A stretch of DNA of 64,000 nucleotides from Siphonodentalium dalli (GCA_032622095.1 CP136062.1:37634918-37698917), one strand, 5' to 3'. Shown: positions 1-12,589, numbered from the stretch's first letter. Notes: generated by a model not told the origin, from the letters alone. Made by a program: numbers and translations.

Positions 1-319
1 ACCTCGAAACTTTTTTGTTGCCAAAATGGCTGACGAAAGAACAGCGCGAGCGAACAGCGGACACACCAAACGTTGTAATCCGAGTCCGACTTCAGTAAAA
101 GGTGTATAGTTGTGATTATCAATTTCGTCCATCATAGAAATCTGGTATATTTTATAATAGAGACATGTTCTGCACACAGATCTATACAATGTGCATGTTC
201 ATAAAAGGTATCTCGGGATTACTCAGATGGTGGGCCAATATAGACTTGAGTGATGTGTTTTGACCTGTGCCATTTAAATTTAATTGGGGGGTGTGGGGGT
301 GGTCAATGCGTATTATTTT
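1..319. other. No gene seen
   Basis: I see no coding region or RNA gene here. Bases 76-130 loosely resemble 35236-35275 (both carry CCGAGTCCG followed by AAAGGTGTA), so a degenerate dispersed repeat may be present. Confidence 0.5.
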
Positions 320-480
320 TCATTTGCGTTTAAGCGCAAATGATTTACGCTTAGGCATAAACATTTGCGGTTAAGCCTAAATGATAGAGGTTATTTGAAC
401 TTAAGCGCAAATATGTGTGCTTAAGCGCAAATATGTGTGCTTAAGCGCAAATATGTGTGCTTAAATGCAAATATTTTCAT
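320..480. repeat. Short tandem repeat, 20-bp unit
   Basis: Three exact copies of a 20-bp unit (TTAAGCGCAAATATGTGTGC) occupy 401-460, with a degenerate fourth to about 475. Looser variants of TTAAGCGCAAAT in both orientations extend upstream to about 320. Confidence 0.9.
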
Positions 481-581
481 TCAAACTTAAATAAATAATA
501 AATGTTAAAAGGGCCTCCCCCATATATATATGACCATGGCGGGAATTCGCTGGTGCAGCATTAAAGTCTTAACATATCATG

Positions 582-652
582 TGCTAGAGCATTCTCTTAT
601 ATATGTGAGTCATCCATATGGAGCCTCGCATCATATATAAAAGAATGCACTG
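582..652. repeat. Degenerate palindrome of the CATTCTCTTATATATG family
   Basis: An imperfect inverted repeat: GCATTCTCTTATATATGTGA on the left is matched by TATATAAAAGAATGC on the right, with a GAGCCTCGCAT centre. It is a worn copy of the palindrome found intact at 18227-18297, 18374-18450, 19388-19462, 19679-19747 and 20324-20400. Confidence 0.7.
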
Positions 653-689
653 GCTTACAAGGCTTGCCAATGAACTGAACATGTATTAG

Positions 690-3600
690 GTTATTGCATG
701 CACTTTTAATACACAGGGCAAGGTAAATTACATCATTTTATAGATATTCTAACATTTCTAGTTTGTGAAAACTATAATTAAAGCCATATTGTATGAACCC
801 TGTCTAACCAACTGAACTATGAACTATAGACATGTTATCATTTTTATTATCAGAGACATGCCTTCTGCAAAGATATAGCCTTATACATCATAAACATGCA
901 AATAGTTGCTTCATTTGGGCTAACTTCCATCATTTAGTGAGTCAAACATGAGGAAATTCTCTTAGTTTGAAAGTTGTAGCAAGCCTGGCCCGGTGAGTTG
1001 ATGTCACAAACATCAAATATTGTTACTTCTTGTCAGATGGACATTCCTGCCAATAAATTAAACATTTCTCATTGCAACTGTGTGCATTTTAATACACAGA
1101 GCGTCAGAGCCTGATATAAATTACACCATTTGATGGATATTTTATTAAATAGTCTGAGGAAACAACATAAAAGCCATATTCTATGCATCCCTGTATAGCC
1201 AAAAGAAATTAAACTATGGATATTTTATTGTTTATTTGATCAGAGACATGTATTCTGTTGAGATATATGTTAAAAACATGCAAATAGTGGTTTCATTTGG
1301 GCTTGCTCCCATAAATTAGAGAGTCAGACATGAAGAGATTCCCTTATTTCAAATTTATAAGATGCCAAGCCAGCTGAAATGGTGTATCAAACCTCAAATG
1401 GCAGTATTTCTTATCAGATGGAAATCTCTACCAATAAATTAAACATTTCTCATAGTCATTGCATGCATTTTAATATACAGGACAAGTTAGAAAACATCAT
1501 TTGATGGATATTTTACTTAAAATAGTCTGTGGAAACAACCTAAAAGCCATATTGTATGCATCCCTGTGTAGCCAAAAGAAATTAAACTATGGATATTTTA
1601 TTGTTTATTTCACCAGAGACATGTATTCGGTTGATATATTGCCTTATATATGTTATAAACATGCAAATAGTGGCTTCATTTTGGGCTTGCTTCCATAATT
1701 TAGAGAGTCAAACCTGAAGAGATTCCCTTATTTCAAATTTGTAAGATGCGAAGCCAACTGAAATGGTGTATCAAACCTCAAATGGCAATATTTCTTATCA
1801 GATGGACATCTCTACTAATAAATTAAACATTTCTCATGGTCATTGCATACATTTTAATATACAGGACAAGGTAGAAACATCATTTGATGGAAATATTAAT
1901 TAAAATAGTCTGTCAAATCTACATAAAAGCCATATTGTATGCATCCCTGTATAGCCAAATGAAATTAAACTATGGATATTTTATTGTTTATTTCATTAGA
2001 GACATGCATTCTGTTGAGATATAGCCTTATATATGTTATAAACATGCAAATAGTACCTTTATTTGGGTTTGCTTCCATAATTTAGAGAGTCAAACCTGAA
2101 GAGATTCCCTTATTTCAAATTTACAAGATGCCAAGCCAGCTGAAATGGTGTATCAAACCCCAAATGACAGTATTTCTTATCAGATGGACATCTGTACCAA
2201 TAAATTAAACATTTCTCATAGTCACTGCATGCATTATAATATATAGGCCAAGATAGAAAACATCATTTGATGGATATTTTACTTAAAATATTCAGTGGAA
2301 ACTACATAAAAGCAATATTGTATGCATCCCTGTATAGCCAAATCAAATTAAACTATGGATATTGTATTGTTTATTTTATCTGAGACATGTATTCTGTTCA
2401 GATATAGCCTTATATATGTTATAAACATGCCAATAATGGCATAATTTAGGCTTTTTTTCCATAATTTAGAGGGTCAAAGCTGAATAAATTCCCTTATTTC
2501 AAATTTGTAAGATGCCAAGCCAGCTGAAATGGTCTATCAAACCTCAAATGACAGTATTTCTTATCAGATGGACATCTGTACCAATAAATTAAACATTTCT
2601 CATAGTCACTGCATGCATTATAATATATAGGACAAGGCAGAAAACAACATTTGATGGATATTTTACTTAAAATAGTCTGTGGAAACAACCTAAAAGCCAT
2701 GTTGTATGCATCCCTGTATAGCCAAAATAAATTAAACTATGGATATTTTATTGTTGATTTCATCAGAGACATGTATTCTGTTGAGATATAGCCTTATATA
2801 TGTTATAAACATGCAAATAGGGGCTTCATTTGGGCTTGCTTCCATAATTTAGAGAGTCAAACCTGAAGAGATTCCCTTATTTTAAATTTGTAAGATGCCA
2901 AGACAGCTGAAATGGTGTATCAGCCCTTAAATGGCAGTATTTCTTATCAGATGGACATCTCTCCCAATAAATTAAACATTTCTCATGGTCACTGTGTGCA
3001 ATATGATATATAGGGCAAGGTAGAAAACATTATTTGATGGATATCGTACTTAAAATAGTCTGTGGAAACTACTTAAAAGCAATATTGTATGCAGCCCTCT
3101 ATAGCCAAATGCAATTAAACTATGGATATTTTATTGTGTATTTTATCAGCGACATGTATTATGTTGATATATAGCCTTATACATGTCATTAACATGCAAA
3201 TAGTGGCTTCATATGGGCTTTCTTCCATTATTTAGAGAGTCAAATCTGAAGAAATTCCCTTAGTTTGATATTTATGATCCCATAATCCCATGAAATGGTA
3301 TTTTAAACCTCAAATGTCAGTATTTCTTATCAGATGGACATATCAACTAATGAATTAAACATTTCCCATGGTCATTACATGCATTTTAATATACAAGGCT
3401 ATGTAGAAAACATCATTTGATGGATATTTTACTTAAAATAGTCTGTGGAAACTACATAAAAGCAATATTGTATGCATCCCTCTATAGCCAAATGCAATTG
3501 AACTATGGATATTTTATTGTGCATTTTATCAGAGACATGTATTCTATTGAGATATAGCCTTATACATGTTACTAACATGCAAATAGTGGCTTCATTTGGG

Positions 3601-4010
3601 CTTTCTTCCATAATTTAGAGAGTCAAAGCTGAATAAATTCCCTTAGGTTTCAAATTTAAAAGATACCAAGCCAGCTGAAATGGTGTATCAAACATAAAAT
3701 GTCAGTATTTCTTATCAGATGGACATCTCTACCAATAAATTAAGCATTTCTCATGTCCATTGCATGCATTTTAATATATAGGACAAGGCAGAATACATCA
3801 CTTGATGGATATTTTACTTTAAATACTTTGTGGAAACTAAATAAAGTCACATTGTATGCTTTCCTATATTGCCAAATGAAATTCAACTATGAATACATTG
3901 GATATTTTATTGTTTGTATCATCAGAGACATACATTCTGCTAAGATATAGTCTTTTGTGTGTTATAAACATACAATAGGTGCAACTCTGAAGAAATACCA
4001 TCGGTTTGAA
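690..4010. repeat. 383-bp satellite, about 8.6 tandem copies
   Basis: The landmark AACATTTCTCAT (or a close variant) recurs near 1061, 1442, 1825, 2208, 2592, 2974, 3358 and 3742, a spacing of 381-384 bp. Other markers (GATGGATATTTTACTTAAAA, AGAGACATGTATTCTG) keep the same phase. The first and last copies are the most diverged, as expected at satellite edges. Short open frames inside are broken differently in each copy, so I do not call genes. The monomer is AT-rich and not recognised. Confidence 0.93.
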
Positions 4011-4305
4011 ATTGGTAGCATCTTCCATCCTTATATAAGAGGGGTATATACCAGCTTGAAGTACCGGTTTAATTAATAGGTTCAATGCAAGGGGCCACCA
4101 AAGAGGTTTGTCTAGTTCGGGATGGTGTGGCAAACCGCCAACTGGAGATTTCAAGGGAGGCCTCCTCAATGGCGACCCACTATATTGTGCAAACAAAATT
4201 TTATTAAAATTGTATAAAGGTCAGCATGCCCTAAGAGCATTGAGAAATAGATAAAAACACTTACTGACAGATTGCCAATAACAAAATTACATCTGTTGAA
4301 ACTAT

Positions 4306-4595
4306 TGTTATGTAAACAAAACTGTTACAGTGATTTGTCAACAAATATATAATTATAGCTGTATTATTAGTTCAAATATTTAACTATGAATAACATTTTC
4401 AGAATATTTAATCAACAGGTTGGACCTTTTCCAATGTTATGTAAACAAAACTGTTACAGTGAGTGACTTGTCAACAATTATATAATCTTATAGCTGTAGT
4501 ATTACATGTAGTTCAAATATTTAAGTATGAATATGAATTTTCAGAATATTTAATCAACAGGTTGGTCTGGTTGGACCTTTTTCAATGTTTACCAT
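4306..4595. repeat. Tandem duplication of about 130 bp
   Basis: Two diverged head-to-tail copies, each running from TTATGTAAACAAAACTGTTA to TTTAATCAACAGGTTGG. The second carries small insertions, including an extra GTGACTTG-type stretch and a repeated GTTGG. Confidence 0.85.
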
Positions 4596-4679
4596 AAACT
4601 TTTGATCACAATTTTGCTCTCGTTGGACTTTTAAGGTTATTCCAATACAGCAGTAATTTCTACATAACAATTAATTCTT

Positions 4680-4985
4680 GGTTTAGAAATATTTTCTTTA
4701 AGTATTTCTTAACTTAGAAAAAAAATCTTGAAACAAGAAATATATATTTAATTTTTGAAGCCATTTTCTTAGTAAGGAAATTGTTTCTTGTTTCAAGACT
4801 AAAATCTATCTTATTTGAGAAAACTATCTCTTGTCTGGTGGGAGTTTCTTAAATTTTCTTGATGTAGCAGACTTGGGGGGTATATTTCCCAAAATAAGAT
4901 TTATTTTCCTGTTTCAGGAAATAGTTTTTCTTGTTTCAAGATATTTTATCTTATTAAAAAATTATTTTTGGCAGTGTGGGAGTAG
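4680..4985. mobile_element. Foldback-like AT-rich repeat (possible MITE)
   Basis: TCTTGTTTCAAGA-type palindromic motifs occur in both orientations (AATCTTGAAACAAGAAAT near 4727, TTTCTTGTTTCAAGAC near 4785, TTCTTGTTTCAAGATATTTT near 4927), ending at TTTTTGGCAGTG. The arrangement suggests an old inverted-repeat element. I could not define termini or a target duplication. Confidence 0.45.
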
Positions 4986-5039
4986 CCAGAACAAGCATAA
5001 TGTGTGGCTACTGCATGGTACATGGAAATAAAATGTTTC

Positions 5040-5669
5040 TTGTTATCGGCACGTACTTCTAGGAATGGTGGTAATATGATGGGGTTTAAAATATCCCAAA
5101 TATGATGTGCTGAATCAATCCTGACACAAATACACCATTGTTAAATGTGTTGTAATGTTCAGTTACTCTACCTTTAAAGCAACTCGTACCATTGAGGCCT
5201 CTAATAAAACTAAGTTATCGCATTGACAATAAAAATAGAATGATAGATACTTGATATACCCAACTGACAAACAATTATGTTAAGTTTGATCATTTATAAA
5301 CGGACAATCCGTTTCCAGATTCTCCATTTATAAGTGATCAATCCCACAACGCTGGATTGCGAGGTCAGATTGTCCACTTAAAAAGAACTATTAACGTTAA
5401 TCAAGGTTAGATTGAAATAACCAATCGCCAATTTGACACCCCTAACTAACCATTTATAAAATAGGAACTTTCAATCGAGGAAGTCACCCCGTAACTCTTA
5501 TGTTAAATTAGATTTAGATAATTAGATAATTTAGCAGGTGTTTAGCAGATTAAACACAATAAAGAGCGTTCATTGTCACTCATGTGGCATGAATAAAGAC
5601 GGCTCTTCAGCCGAACAACACAGTCATTCGGTAATTGTATTACATACATAGAGTATCATAAATTAGATA
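5040..5669. other. No gene seen
   Basis: Non-coding sequence upstream of the LINE relic. It holds a short hairpin (CGGCTCTTCAGCCG near 5598). It may include untranslated leader of the retrotransposon, but nothing proves this. Confidence 0.4.
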
Positions 5670-5708
5670 TACTTGCTGCCGAAACATCAAGTGGCGAGTA
5701 CGACGTAA

Positions 5709-6035
5709 TGTCTATTAACCGAATCATGGCTCCATCATTCTATTCCCGATTCAGAAATCCATAGTCCTGGTTACCACGATCCCGCGCACGGTGTGTGTAT
5801 TTATGTTCGCGACAATACCATTCAAAATATGCGAAGACCTCACAGTGACGAAGTAGAATCTATCTGGATAGAGGTTACAATTAACACAAAACGTTGTCAT
5901 GTGGGATGCTTCTATCGCCTTCCAAACTGTGAACGAAGATTAATGAAAACATTTCCCTTGCGCACGATAGCGACCTGGATGTCATAATAGGTGGATATTT
6001 CCACGGGGTAGGAACTGCTCCGCGAGGCTGATACC
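5709..6035 (+). pseudogene. LINE (non-LTR retrotransposon) endonuclease fragment, N-terminal part
   Basis: In one frame, 5709-5987 reads as an endonuclease/exonuclease/phosphatase-type domain of a CR1/L2-like LINE: LLTESWLHHSIPDSEI, then GVCIYVRDN, then SIWIEVTIN and VGCFYRLPN, which correspond to the usual TETWL, GVaiYvrd and iGcvYRPPn blocks. There is no start codon in the right place. A frameshift follows near 5950, after which SDLDVIIGGYFHG in the next frame matches the normal vIiGDFN block, with the catalytic Asp and Asn replaced. A stop ends it near 6030. It is a dead copy. Confidence 0.8.
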
Positions 6036-6045
6036 TCTTCCGATC

Positions 6046-6850
6046 TTCGGTCCAGTTCTTATCCGGTCTGGTCAAGGTAACTGGGGATTTTCCCATGGTA
6101 AATAAAGCTATGCGTATGCGTATGGTGCGTTGCGTTATTTTTATCGCATGCGATTGTCGGACGGAAAATCAAATAGAAATGCACGGGCACCCACACATGC
6201 ATGCGGTTCCGATGCGAAGCTATTCTGACGCTCCGAATGCCTCCGATTGTTATCGGACCGAAAATACTCGTATTTTCCATCCGCTCCGTTTGCGTTCGCA
6301 TGTAAATCCATGGTGAAGTGACTGAAACGATCACTATCGGACAACGTTCGCATGGCCCCAACGGCACGACGAACGGATCCGACGAACGGATCCGATTATT
6401 TTCGCTAACGCACACGCAATCATGTGTGGCTAGCTTAATGCAAGTTTTACGCAACAGAAATAAATATGCAGTTTATTTGTTGTATATACGTATACCTTTT
6501 CAGCTACCTCAAATATCAAGACGTACTAGTTGGAAATTGTTAAGTAAATGTGGAATAGTATAATTTATCCATTTTAAGAAATGTTCCAGTTCACTAGTGA
6601 TGGGTCCCAGTTCACTATTGATAAGATTCGTTCACTTCCCGAACATCTATGCAACAGATTTTTGGTAAAATAAGTGTGCACATATGTTTGAACTAAAACA
6701 TCACACTAGACTCACTTTTGTTTGATTTTAATCACTAATGGTTATTGCGATACAGTAGTTTGGTACATGTTGTAAAGAACGTCTGTTTTGGACCAAGTAC
6801 ACAAAATTCGCGAGTGAACTGGACACGGATCGATAGTGAACTGGACCGAA
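6046..6850. mobile_element. Insertion splitting the LINE relic
   Basis: The two endonuclease parts are separated by about 0.8 kb of unrelated sequence. Its ends are inverted: TTCGGTCCAGTTC at 6046 and GAACTGGACCGAA ending at 6850. A second inverted pair lies inside (TCCAGTTCACTAGTGATGGG near 6586; ATCGATAGTGAACTGGACCG near 6828). I saw no clear target duplication. Overlapping short frames on both strands look like by-products of GC-richer sequence and are not called. Confidence 0.5.
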
Positions 6851-6872
6851 AATCACAAGAGGATCTTTTCTC

Positions 6873-7130
6873 ATGAAGCAGTTCCTATCCCGTGATTTCA
6901 ATGACAATTATGTGCACAATGGGAATGGTAAAATAAACGGCACATGTAGCGAACGTGGTCTGACCCAATTGATCGCTGATAAAACTCATTTTACTGAAAA
7001 CTCCTCATCTATTCTCGACTTGCCAATGACTAGCAACCCCGACCTTGTTGAGTCCCCTTGTATTCTTGGTAACATACTCGACAACATAGTTAGGCATCAC
7101 TGTCAAGTTTTTGCTCGGATAAAACGTTAA
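6873..7130 (+). pseudogene. LINE endonuclease fragment, C-terminal part
   Basis: Translation resumes the LINE endonuclease: a DFND block, then CSERGLTQLIADKTHFT, then SSILDLPMTSNPDLV. These match the gLtQli.kpTR and silDLi.ts.pdlv blocks that end the endonuclease domain in CR1/L2-type elements. It is followed by a stop and a frame break before the linker region at 7180. Confidence 0.8.
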
Positions 7131-7179
7131 ACAAATTTAATCGGCTATAACCGTCACTAGACGTGCCTGGAACTTTAAC

Positions 7180-7485
7180 ATGGCTGACTTCGATATCATG
7201 AACGAAGAATTCTTGAGCTGGAACTATGACGATAATACACCATTTGAACTATCAGCTCATGCAGATAACTTGACTGCAAAAATTGAGAAGGTATGCAGTG
7301 ACAATATCCCCAATAAGATAATACAGATTCGAAAAGGTAGTCCCCAATGGCTTACGTGTAATCTACGGAAACTGATGAGGCAACGAAATCGATTATATAA
7401 GATAGCTAAAAAGCAAAACACACCACATACATGGGCAAACTTTCGATCTAAACGTAATCATGGTAATGAAACTATTATTAAATAG
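7180..7485 (+). pseudogene. LINE linker between endonuclease and reverse transcriptase
   Basis: About 100 residues typical of the linker in CR1/L2-like ORF2: a D/E-rich start (NEEFLSWNYDD), IPNKIIQIRKGSPQWLTCNL and LRKLMRQRNRLYKIAKK, matching the usual ip.k.v.ir..d.PW and iR.RNrl.r.akk pattern. The Pro-Trp pair is Pro-Gln-Trp here. It overlaps the next fragment in a different frame, showing a frameshift near 7465. Confidence 0.78.
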
Positions 7486-7819
7486 CAAACGTGATTATGA
7501 CACCAAGAATGAAAATAAATTGAACAACCCATCAAATGACCAATCCTCTTGGTGGAAACCCCTCCAAAAAGTAGTATTTGCAACCAGTGATCGATCAATA
7601 CCCCCCTTGAACATAAACAACGAATTTCGTATCTCACCAACTGAAAAAGCAAATGCTTTCAATTCCTATGTTTGTAATATTTCATCAGTTGATGAAGTCG
7701 GGAAACGGCTACCAGTGCTCGATCCTGATAACTCCATATCCACATTAGGCGATAGTATGATAATAACGTATTACGTTATTCGAAAACTTACTCCCCCCAA
7801 GGCCATGATAATAATGTAG
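7463..7819 (+). pseudogene. LINE fragment, start of reverse-transcriptase region
   Basis: The frame continues with SSWWKPLQKVV, SIPPLNINNEFRISPTEKAN, AFNSYVCNISSVDEVG and IRKLTPPKA, matching the region just before RT motif 1 (fW..l..l, iPpL...g......eKA..fn.yF, l..L.p.KA.G.D). It stops at the KA position. Beyond 7830 I find no RT catalytic YxDD block, so the 3' half is missing, not the 5' half as LINE truncation usually leaves it. Confidence 0.78.
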
Positions 7820-7829
7820 ATATACAATT

Positions 7830-8039
7830 AGAATATACAATTAGATTAGGCGAATAATAATTGTACCCGCACAGGTTGATACTTTGAACTATATTCTCAA
7901 GTCCCATTAATTAATGTACCGATTTAAATCTGGTATCAATGGTACTGATGTTTATAGTTCATGGCTATATACCGGTGAAAACAATTAAATGAATGTGCCA
8001 CGCCCTGTTACTGAAACCATGTCATTTGGACATTGCTGG
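7830..8039. other. No gene seen
   Basis: Short AT-rich stretch after the LINE relic, with no RT motifs on either strand. Confidence 0.5.
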
Positions 8040-8890
8040 GTAAAGGCACGGATGGCCTTCGTTATACATGTAGGTTATAATTTAGAAATAACAGTTACCA
8101 AATTATAACATGTTGTAAAGACTATACTAATAGTATACTATATGATAGTATGAATGCCATATTATCCTCAAAACACACACCGTGTGAAGTCGAGCGTTTG
8201 TTTATATACAGCATGTAAAGAGTGAACGATAAGCACAACACTCAACACCGTGGAAATGTTTTAGCAGTGTGAGGCGACACATTCAACACAGAAATATTGA
8301 AAGGTGAGTGTTAGCTAGCGCTATTCTGATACTTATAAACAATTGGGTGGAATTTCAAAACAAAGTTCACTTAAAGGTACTCAATCCGATTTAACGCTCC
8401 TGAATTACTATTTCTTTGGTTTCGGGGGTTAAAATATTTGATTGAGTCGAGGAACCCACCCATCAAAGCTCAGAGTGATCAATTATCGATTTTTGAAGTT
8501 TGTTATTTCAATTGTTTGTGGCCCAGAAACACGCCATCAAACAGATGGTCTCGGTCAAGATTGCGGATCAAGATGGATAACTCTAAAAACAAGTGGTTTA
8601 CGGCCAAATTTTGTGAATACTCAAGTGATAATATATACGGCCATATTTCGTTCAACAAAATGTTGATAAATAACACGTTGTTGAGAAATTTGATACCATC
8701 GTAGACAGTGGTTAGCATTATTTTGTTGCAATTCTATCGATTCTTATAACTAAAGCGTATTTTGAAGAAATGTTGTTGTTGTTGTATCTTGATGAAATAG
8801 GGACACGCAGATCCGATTGAGTACCTTTAATGCATGTGGTATCCCAGCTATGAGTGTTTTGCTGATCGCATACACTTTACTCACTTTTGT
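8040..8890. mobile_element. Inverted-repeat element interrupted by a TTAA MITE
   Basis: The left arm (ACACTCAACACCGTGG near 8237, preceded by AGAGTGAACGATAAGC) and the right arm (GAGTGTTTTGCTGATCGCAT near 8853) are inverted relative to each other, as in the uninterrupted relative at 32740-33030. That relative also shares the upstream CTTCGTTATACATGTAGGTT-type segment. The MITE at 8375-8826 sits between the arms. Confidence 0.65.
8375..8826 (+). mobile_element. TTAA-flanked MITE, copy 1
   Basis: Terminal inverted repeats AGGTACTCAATCCGAT and ATCCGATTGAGTACCT, each immediately flanked by TTAA (8371-8374, 8827-8830). The internal landmark CGAGGAACCCACCCATCAAA is shared with five other copies in this window. 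It encodes no transposase. The TTAA target is typical of the piggyBac superfamily, but these ends do not start with the usual CCC, so the superfamily is uncertain. Confidence 0.88.
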
Positions 8891-8940
8891 TAAAAAATAT
8901 GGGGTTTATTTACATGACTTAGAATAGCATTTAAATTTAA

Positions 8941-9320
8941 GGTATTCAATCCGATCAGATGGTATCAAATTTCAAAAAACTTGTTATTTATCAACATTTT
9001 GTTCAATAAAATATGACCGTATTAACTATTATCACTTAAGTATCACAACATTTGGCCATATTACCACTTGATTTCAGAGTTATCCATCTTCATCCGCAAT
9101 TTTGTCCGATACCGTCCGTTTGACCACGTGTTTCTGGGCCACATATAATTGCACATCTCGGGAAATAACAAACTTCAAAAATAAATATTTGATCACTCTG
9201 AGCTCTGATGGGTGGGTTCCTCGACTCGAATCAAATATGTGTTACCCCCGAAGCCAAAGAAGCCAAAGAAGAAGCAAAACAAAAACTATTGTTAGGAGCG
9301 TTAATTCAGATATTGTAACT
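8941..9320 (-). mobile_element. TTAA-flanked MITE, copy 2
   Basis: Same family in reverse orientation. The left end is GGTATTCAATCCGAT after TTAA at 8937-8940. The internal landmark GATGGGTGGGTTCCTCGACT is on the + strand. The right end is degenerate (CAGATATTGTAACT) before TTAA at 9321-9324. Confidence 0.82.
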
Positions 9321-9324
9321 TTAA

Positions 9325-12300
9325 TACAACTATTAGTTATTTTTTAAGTCCAGCATTTATGTTCATTTCATTGTACCTGAGCACATCTGGTGGGCTAAGT
9401 CCTCATTCTGGAAGATTCGTCAGAAGAACAATCTGAATCAGGACCCTATCTCAGCCATTTATTAACTCTGAACTGTTTGTAAAATTAAACACAAAGTGAT
9501 CTAGACAGACTGATGGACAAACCAAAGCACTGCCACTGATGGTTATTTAAACAAAATTTTCGGCTACCACTTTTGACCCAAAAATCTTTACCAAATGTAT
9601 ACCATGCAAATTTTCATTGTGAGCTGTTTCTGAATAATGAATAGAACCTGGTATAAAATTGTATACTATGAGGGTTTACGAGCAGATAATTTTACCAATT
9701 CACAATACAAACCTTTAATAATACCATGCATACATGTACATGGCCTCAATAGCTCGAAGACGAGTGTGACTCGCCACACAGTAGTATTTCAACCAGGCTC
9801 TACTCATGATTCATTCCATGAACAGAATATTACATGCACACTTCTGGTACGGTAGCACTATTTGTGCTGACGATAGGATATCATATGCATATCGCGATTC
9901 AATTTAGACTTGAAACAGTTATTGAAATTTCAACACAGTGATGAATGGTGGCCTGGTGTACTGATAATTGTGTTTCTCATTTATAATAGCATGCCACTCC
10001 ATGCCTAAGCTAAAGTAGCCACTCTTTAACAAATGGTTCTGGTATCTGGAGAAGTTGGGACTATTATTAGCTCAGAATATTCATTGCATGTACGCAGCAT
10101 AATACATTTCAAATAACATGAAGTATAGGTATATATCCGAAATTAAATTGGGCAGAAATGTAGAAATTACAGTAAGTTTGCTCAACTGTCCCCCGATGCA
10201 ACATGCGATTTGCCCGAAAGTTCCACAAATTCACCCAAAATTGCCCAAACCATAAACAACCACAAACAACCATAAACAACCATAAACAACTAATGCAGCC
10301 GTAGAACTTATACTAGAGAGTAGAGACACGTAAATATAAAATTTAAACCAAACCGACATTCGATACTGCATGGTACCCTGAATAATTCCAAACTAATTTA
10401 AGTCATTTTATTTCGCGAAAACTCTGTCTAAATGTTGACAATTGACTGAATATAAAGTGGGTACTATTAGTCTGACCGTATTTCGGGGTACGACAGTGAA
10501 CTGAGTGTATACCATCATAATTCAATTCGAACTAACAGTAACATATATATTAATAACACATAATATTAAACAATTTGTACAATTTTAACATCCTGCGCAC
10601 TAGTCCGTAAACCTGGCTTGTAGATAATCAGATTGCTCTGATTTAGAATGGCCGGGTTCACAGACAAATTGCGCACATGTCAAATTTTTGATAGTAAACG
10701 TCAATACGACATGAGTCATATCTAAATTTTTGTAATAATAAAAATATTAAATAATAAAAAAAAAGAAGTCATTAATACTTTCATTTGTTTAAGTTTTATA
10801 CCATTAATTAGGTATATATATATACACATTTACGATTTTATTGCAATAGTTGCATATAATATAATGATATCAATAAATTACCATGTGAACACCCAATATC
10901 CAGAGTATATGAAAGTAAGTAGATTTATAGATGTCATTCCAAGTGAAATATGTTATTAAATGAGTGATGACGTATGGTACAGAGCTCTGGTGGGTGGGTT
11001 GATGGAGGCAAAGATAAACAACACTGCGGCTGGCTAATTGTTTATCATATATGTCAGATTGATTTATAGCAGCATGACACTCTTGTTTCTCCTATTCTTG
11101 AAATTTCATTACAGGGTGTCATAAGGGACCCCTCACCTATATATATACGTGTCTTCTGTATCCCATTGATCTGCTTCAAAAATAATTAACCCTTTCCAAG
11201 GTTCCCATAGACACATGCTATAATGTACATGGACTCTTCCTCATATCTCAATTCTATGGTTATATTTGCACCCTATTCTATTGATTTTGGTATTGACAGA
11301 TTAATTAATTTTTTTAAACATTGTTAAACCTTCAGACACATGCTGTCAGTTTGAAATGAAAATAATGTCTGATAGCCAATATGATTTATCTATGCAATAG
11401 GAAACAGGCAGATAAATATACATGACTATTGTAGGTGATGCCTTGTTTTTAAAATCAAGATGGTAGATGTTGTTAATATTTCCAGGAACCTTATTTTCCC
11501 ATTTGTTCATATTTTCATGGTTGATTGAATTTTAGGTGCCCAAGAGCGCTTAGAAGATTAACATCGAAGATTATGGATTGTAGTGTGCAAGCTATTGTAA
11601 AACATTGTAATGTGTGAAACCATTTGATTCATGGCTACTTACTTTCTTTTATATGAACTATGGTAATATGCTTTGATTCAGGGATCATAGGGGCCAGCAT
11701 CCTCATCATATTATGTCTGTATAACATTATAAAGATAACACCTTTGTATTGTATAAATATCATATATGTTTGAAAACCATACACCCATGTTATGAAACAA
11801 TTAATCCTGCATGTACCTAACAATATAAGCATTCCTTATTACACAGGTCAGATGTGATCTTATCTGTCCAACTTGTTTGATGAACAAATAACTGGGGAAA
11901 ATCGTAGGGTGGGGGGGGGGGTAATTAAAGTACAATTTAAATATGATATGGAATCCCATACAATATGTTGTTCTAAGCGGTCTGCCTTGTCAACAGATTA
12001 TAATTTCTCTTTAGAATGGAATGCATTTTGAATATCTGTCAAAAGTGGCAGAGATAGGGATTTATCACGTTTGCTTCCAATGAGTTAACTTAAACTCCTA
12101 AACATATCTTCCGACACCACTAAGCAATTGCATATCTCAGTTTGGCCCACCAAAGACCCCATGCATAGAAACACCCCATACCCTCACCCATCACCACCAA
12201 AACCATACTCAGCGGTAAGTAGAATATATATATATTGTACATTATTAGAAGCGGATTTGTTTACTGGCCCACCCAAAACCAACCACGCCACACCACGGCA

Positions 12301-12420
12301 TCGTATCTCTCGTATTTATTGAAAAAATCAGTTTCATAAACCCAGAAGAAAATTTAAATATTCCAAAAAAACAACCATTTTGGAAAAATATTGTAAGTAA
12401 GCTGAAATGACGTAAAACTA
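9325..12420. other. No gene seen; minor simple repeats
   Basis: About 3 kb with no supported gene on either strand. It contains a CCATAAACAAC tandem (10249-10291), TA-rich tracts near 10815, and an 11-base G run near 11911. Short open frames lack domain signal, splice context or repetition. Confidence 0.5.
10249..10291. repeat. 11-bp tandem repeat
   Basis: About four copies of CCATAAACAAC, one with a C-for-T change. Confidence 0.9.
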
Positions 12421-12431
12421 ATTTGTCATCA

Positions 12432-12469
12432 GCATGCACGCACGCGCGCGCACACACACACACACACAG
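12432..12469. repeat. GC/CA microsatellite
   Basis: Alternating purine-pyrimidine tract, CGCGCG followed by (CA)n. Such sequence can adopt Z-DNA. Confidence 0.92.
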
Positions 12470-12589
12470 GCCCCACCCCACTCACACATTCGTACCTATG
12501 TTCCGTTTATTTGTTGTTGTAAACACCTTTCGGTTATTTGACGTATACACATCTCAATTCGCTCACATACCCATAGCCGGTCGTACTAA

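Noticed and set aside
6059-6563. Overlapping frames on both strands inside the LINE insertion
   Set aside because: Four mutually overlapping frames with His/Thr/Arg-rich content and no domain, as expected from the low stop frequency of this local composition.
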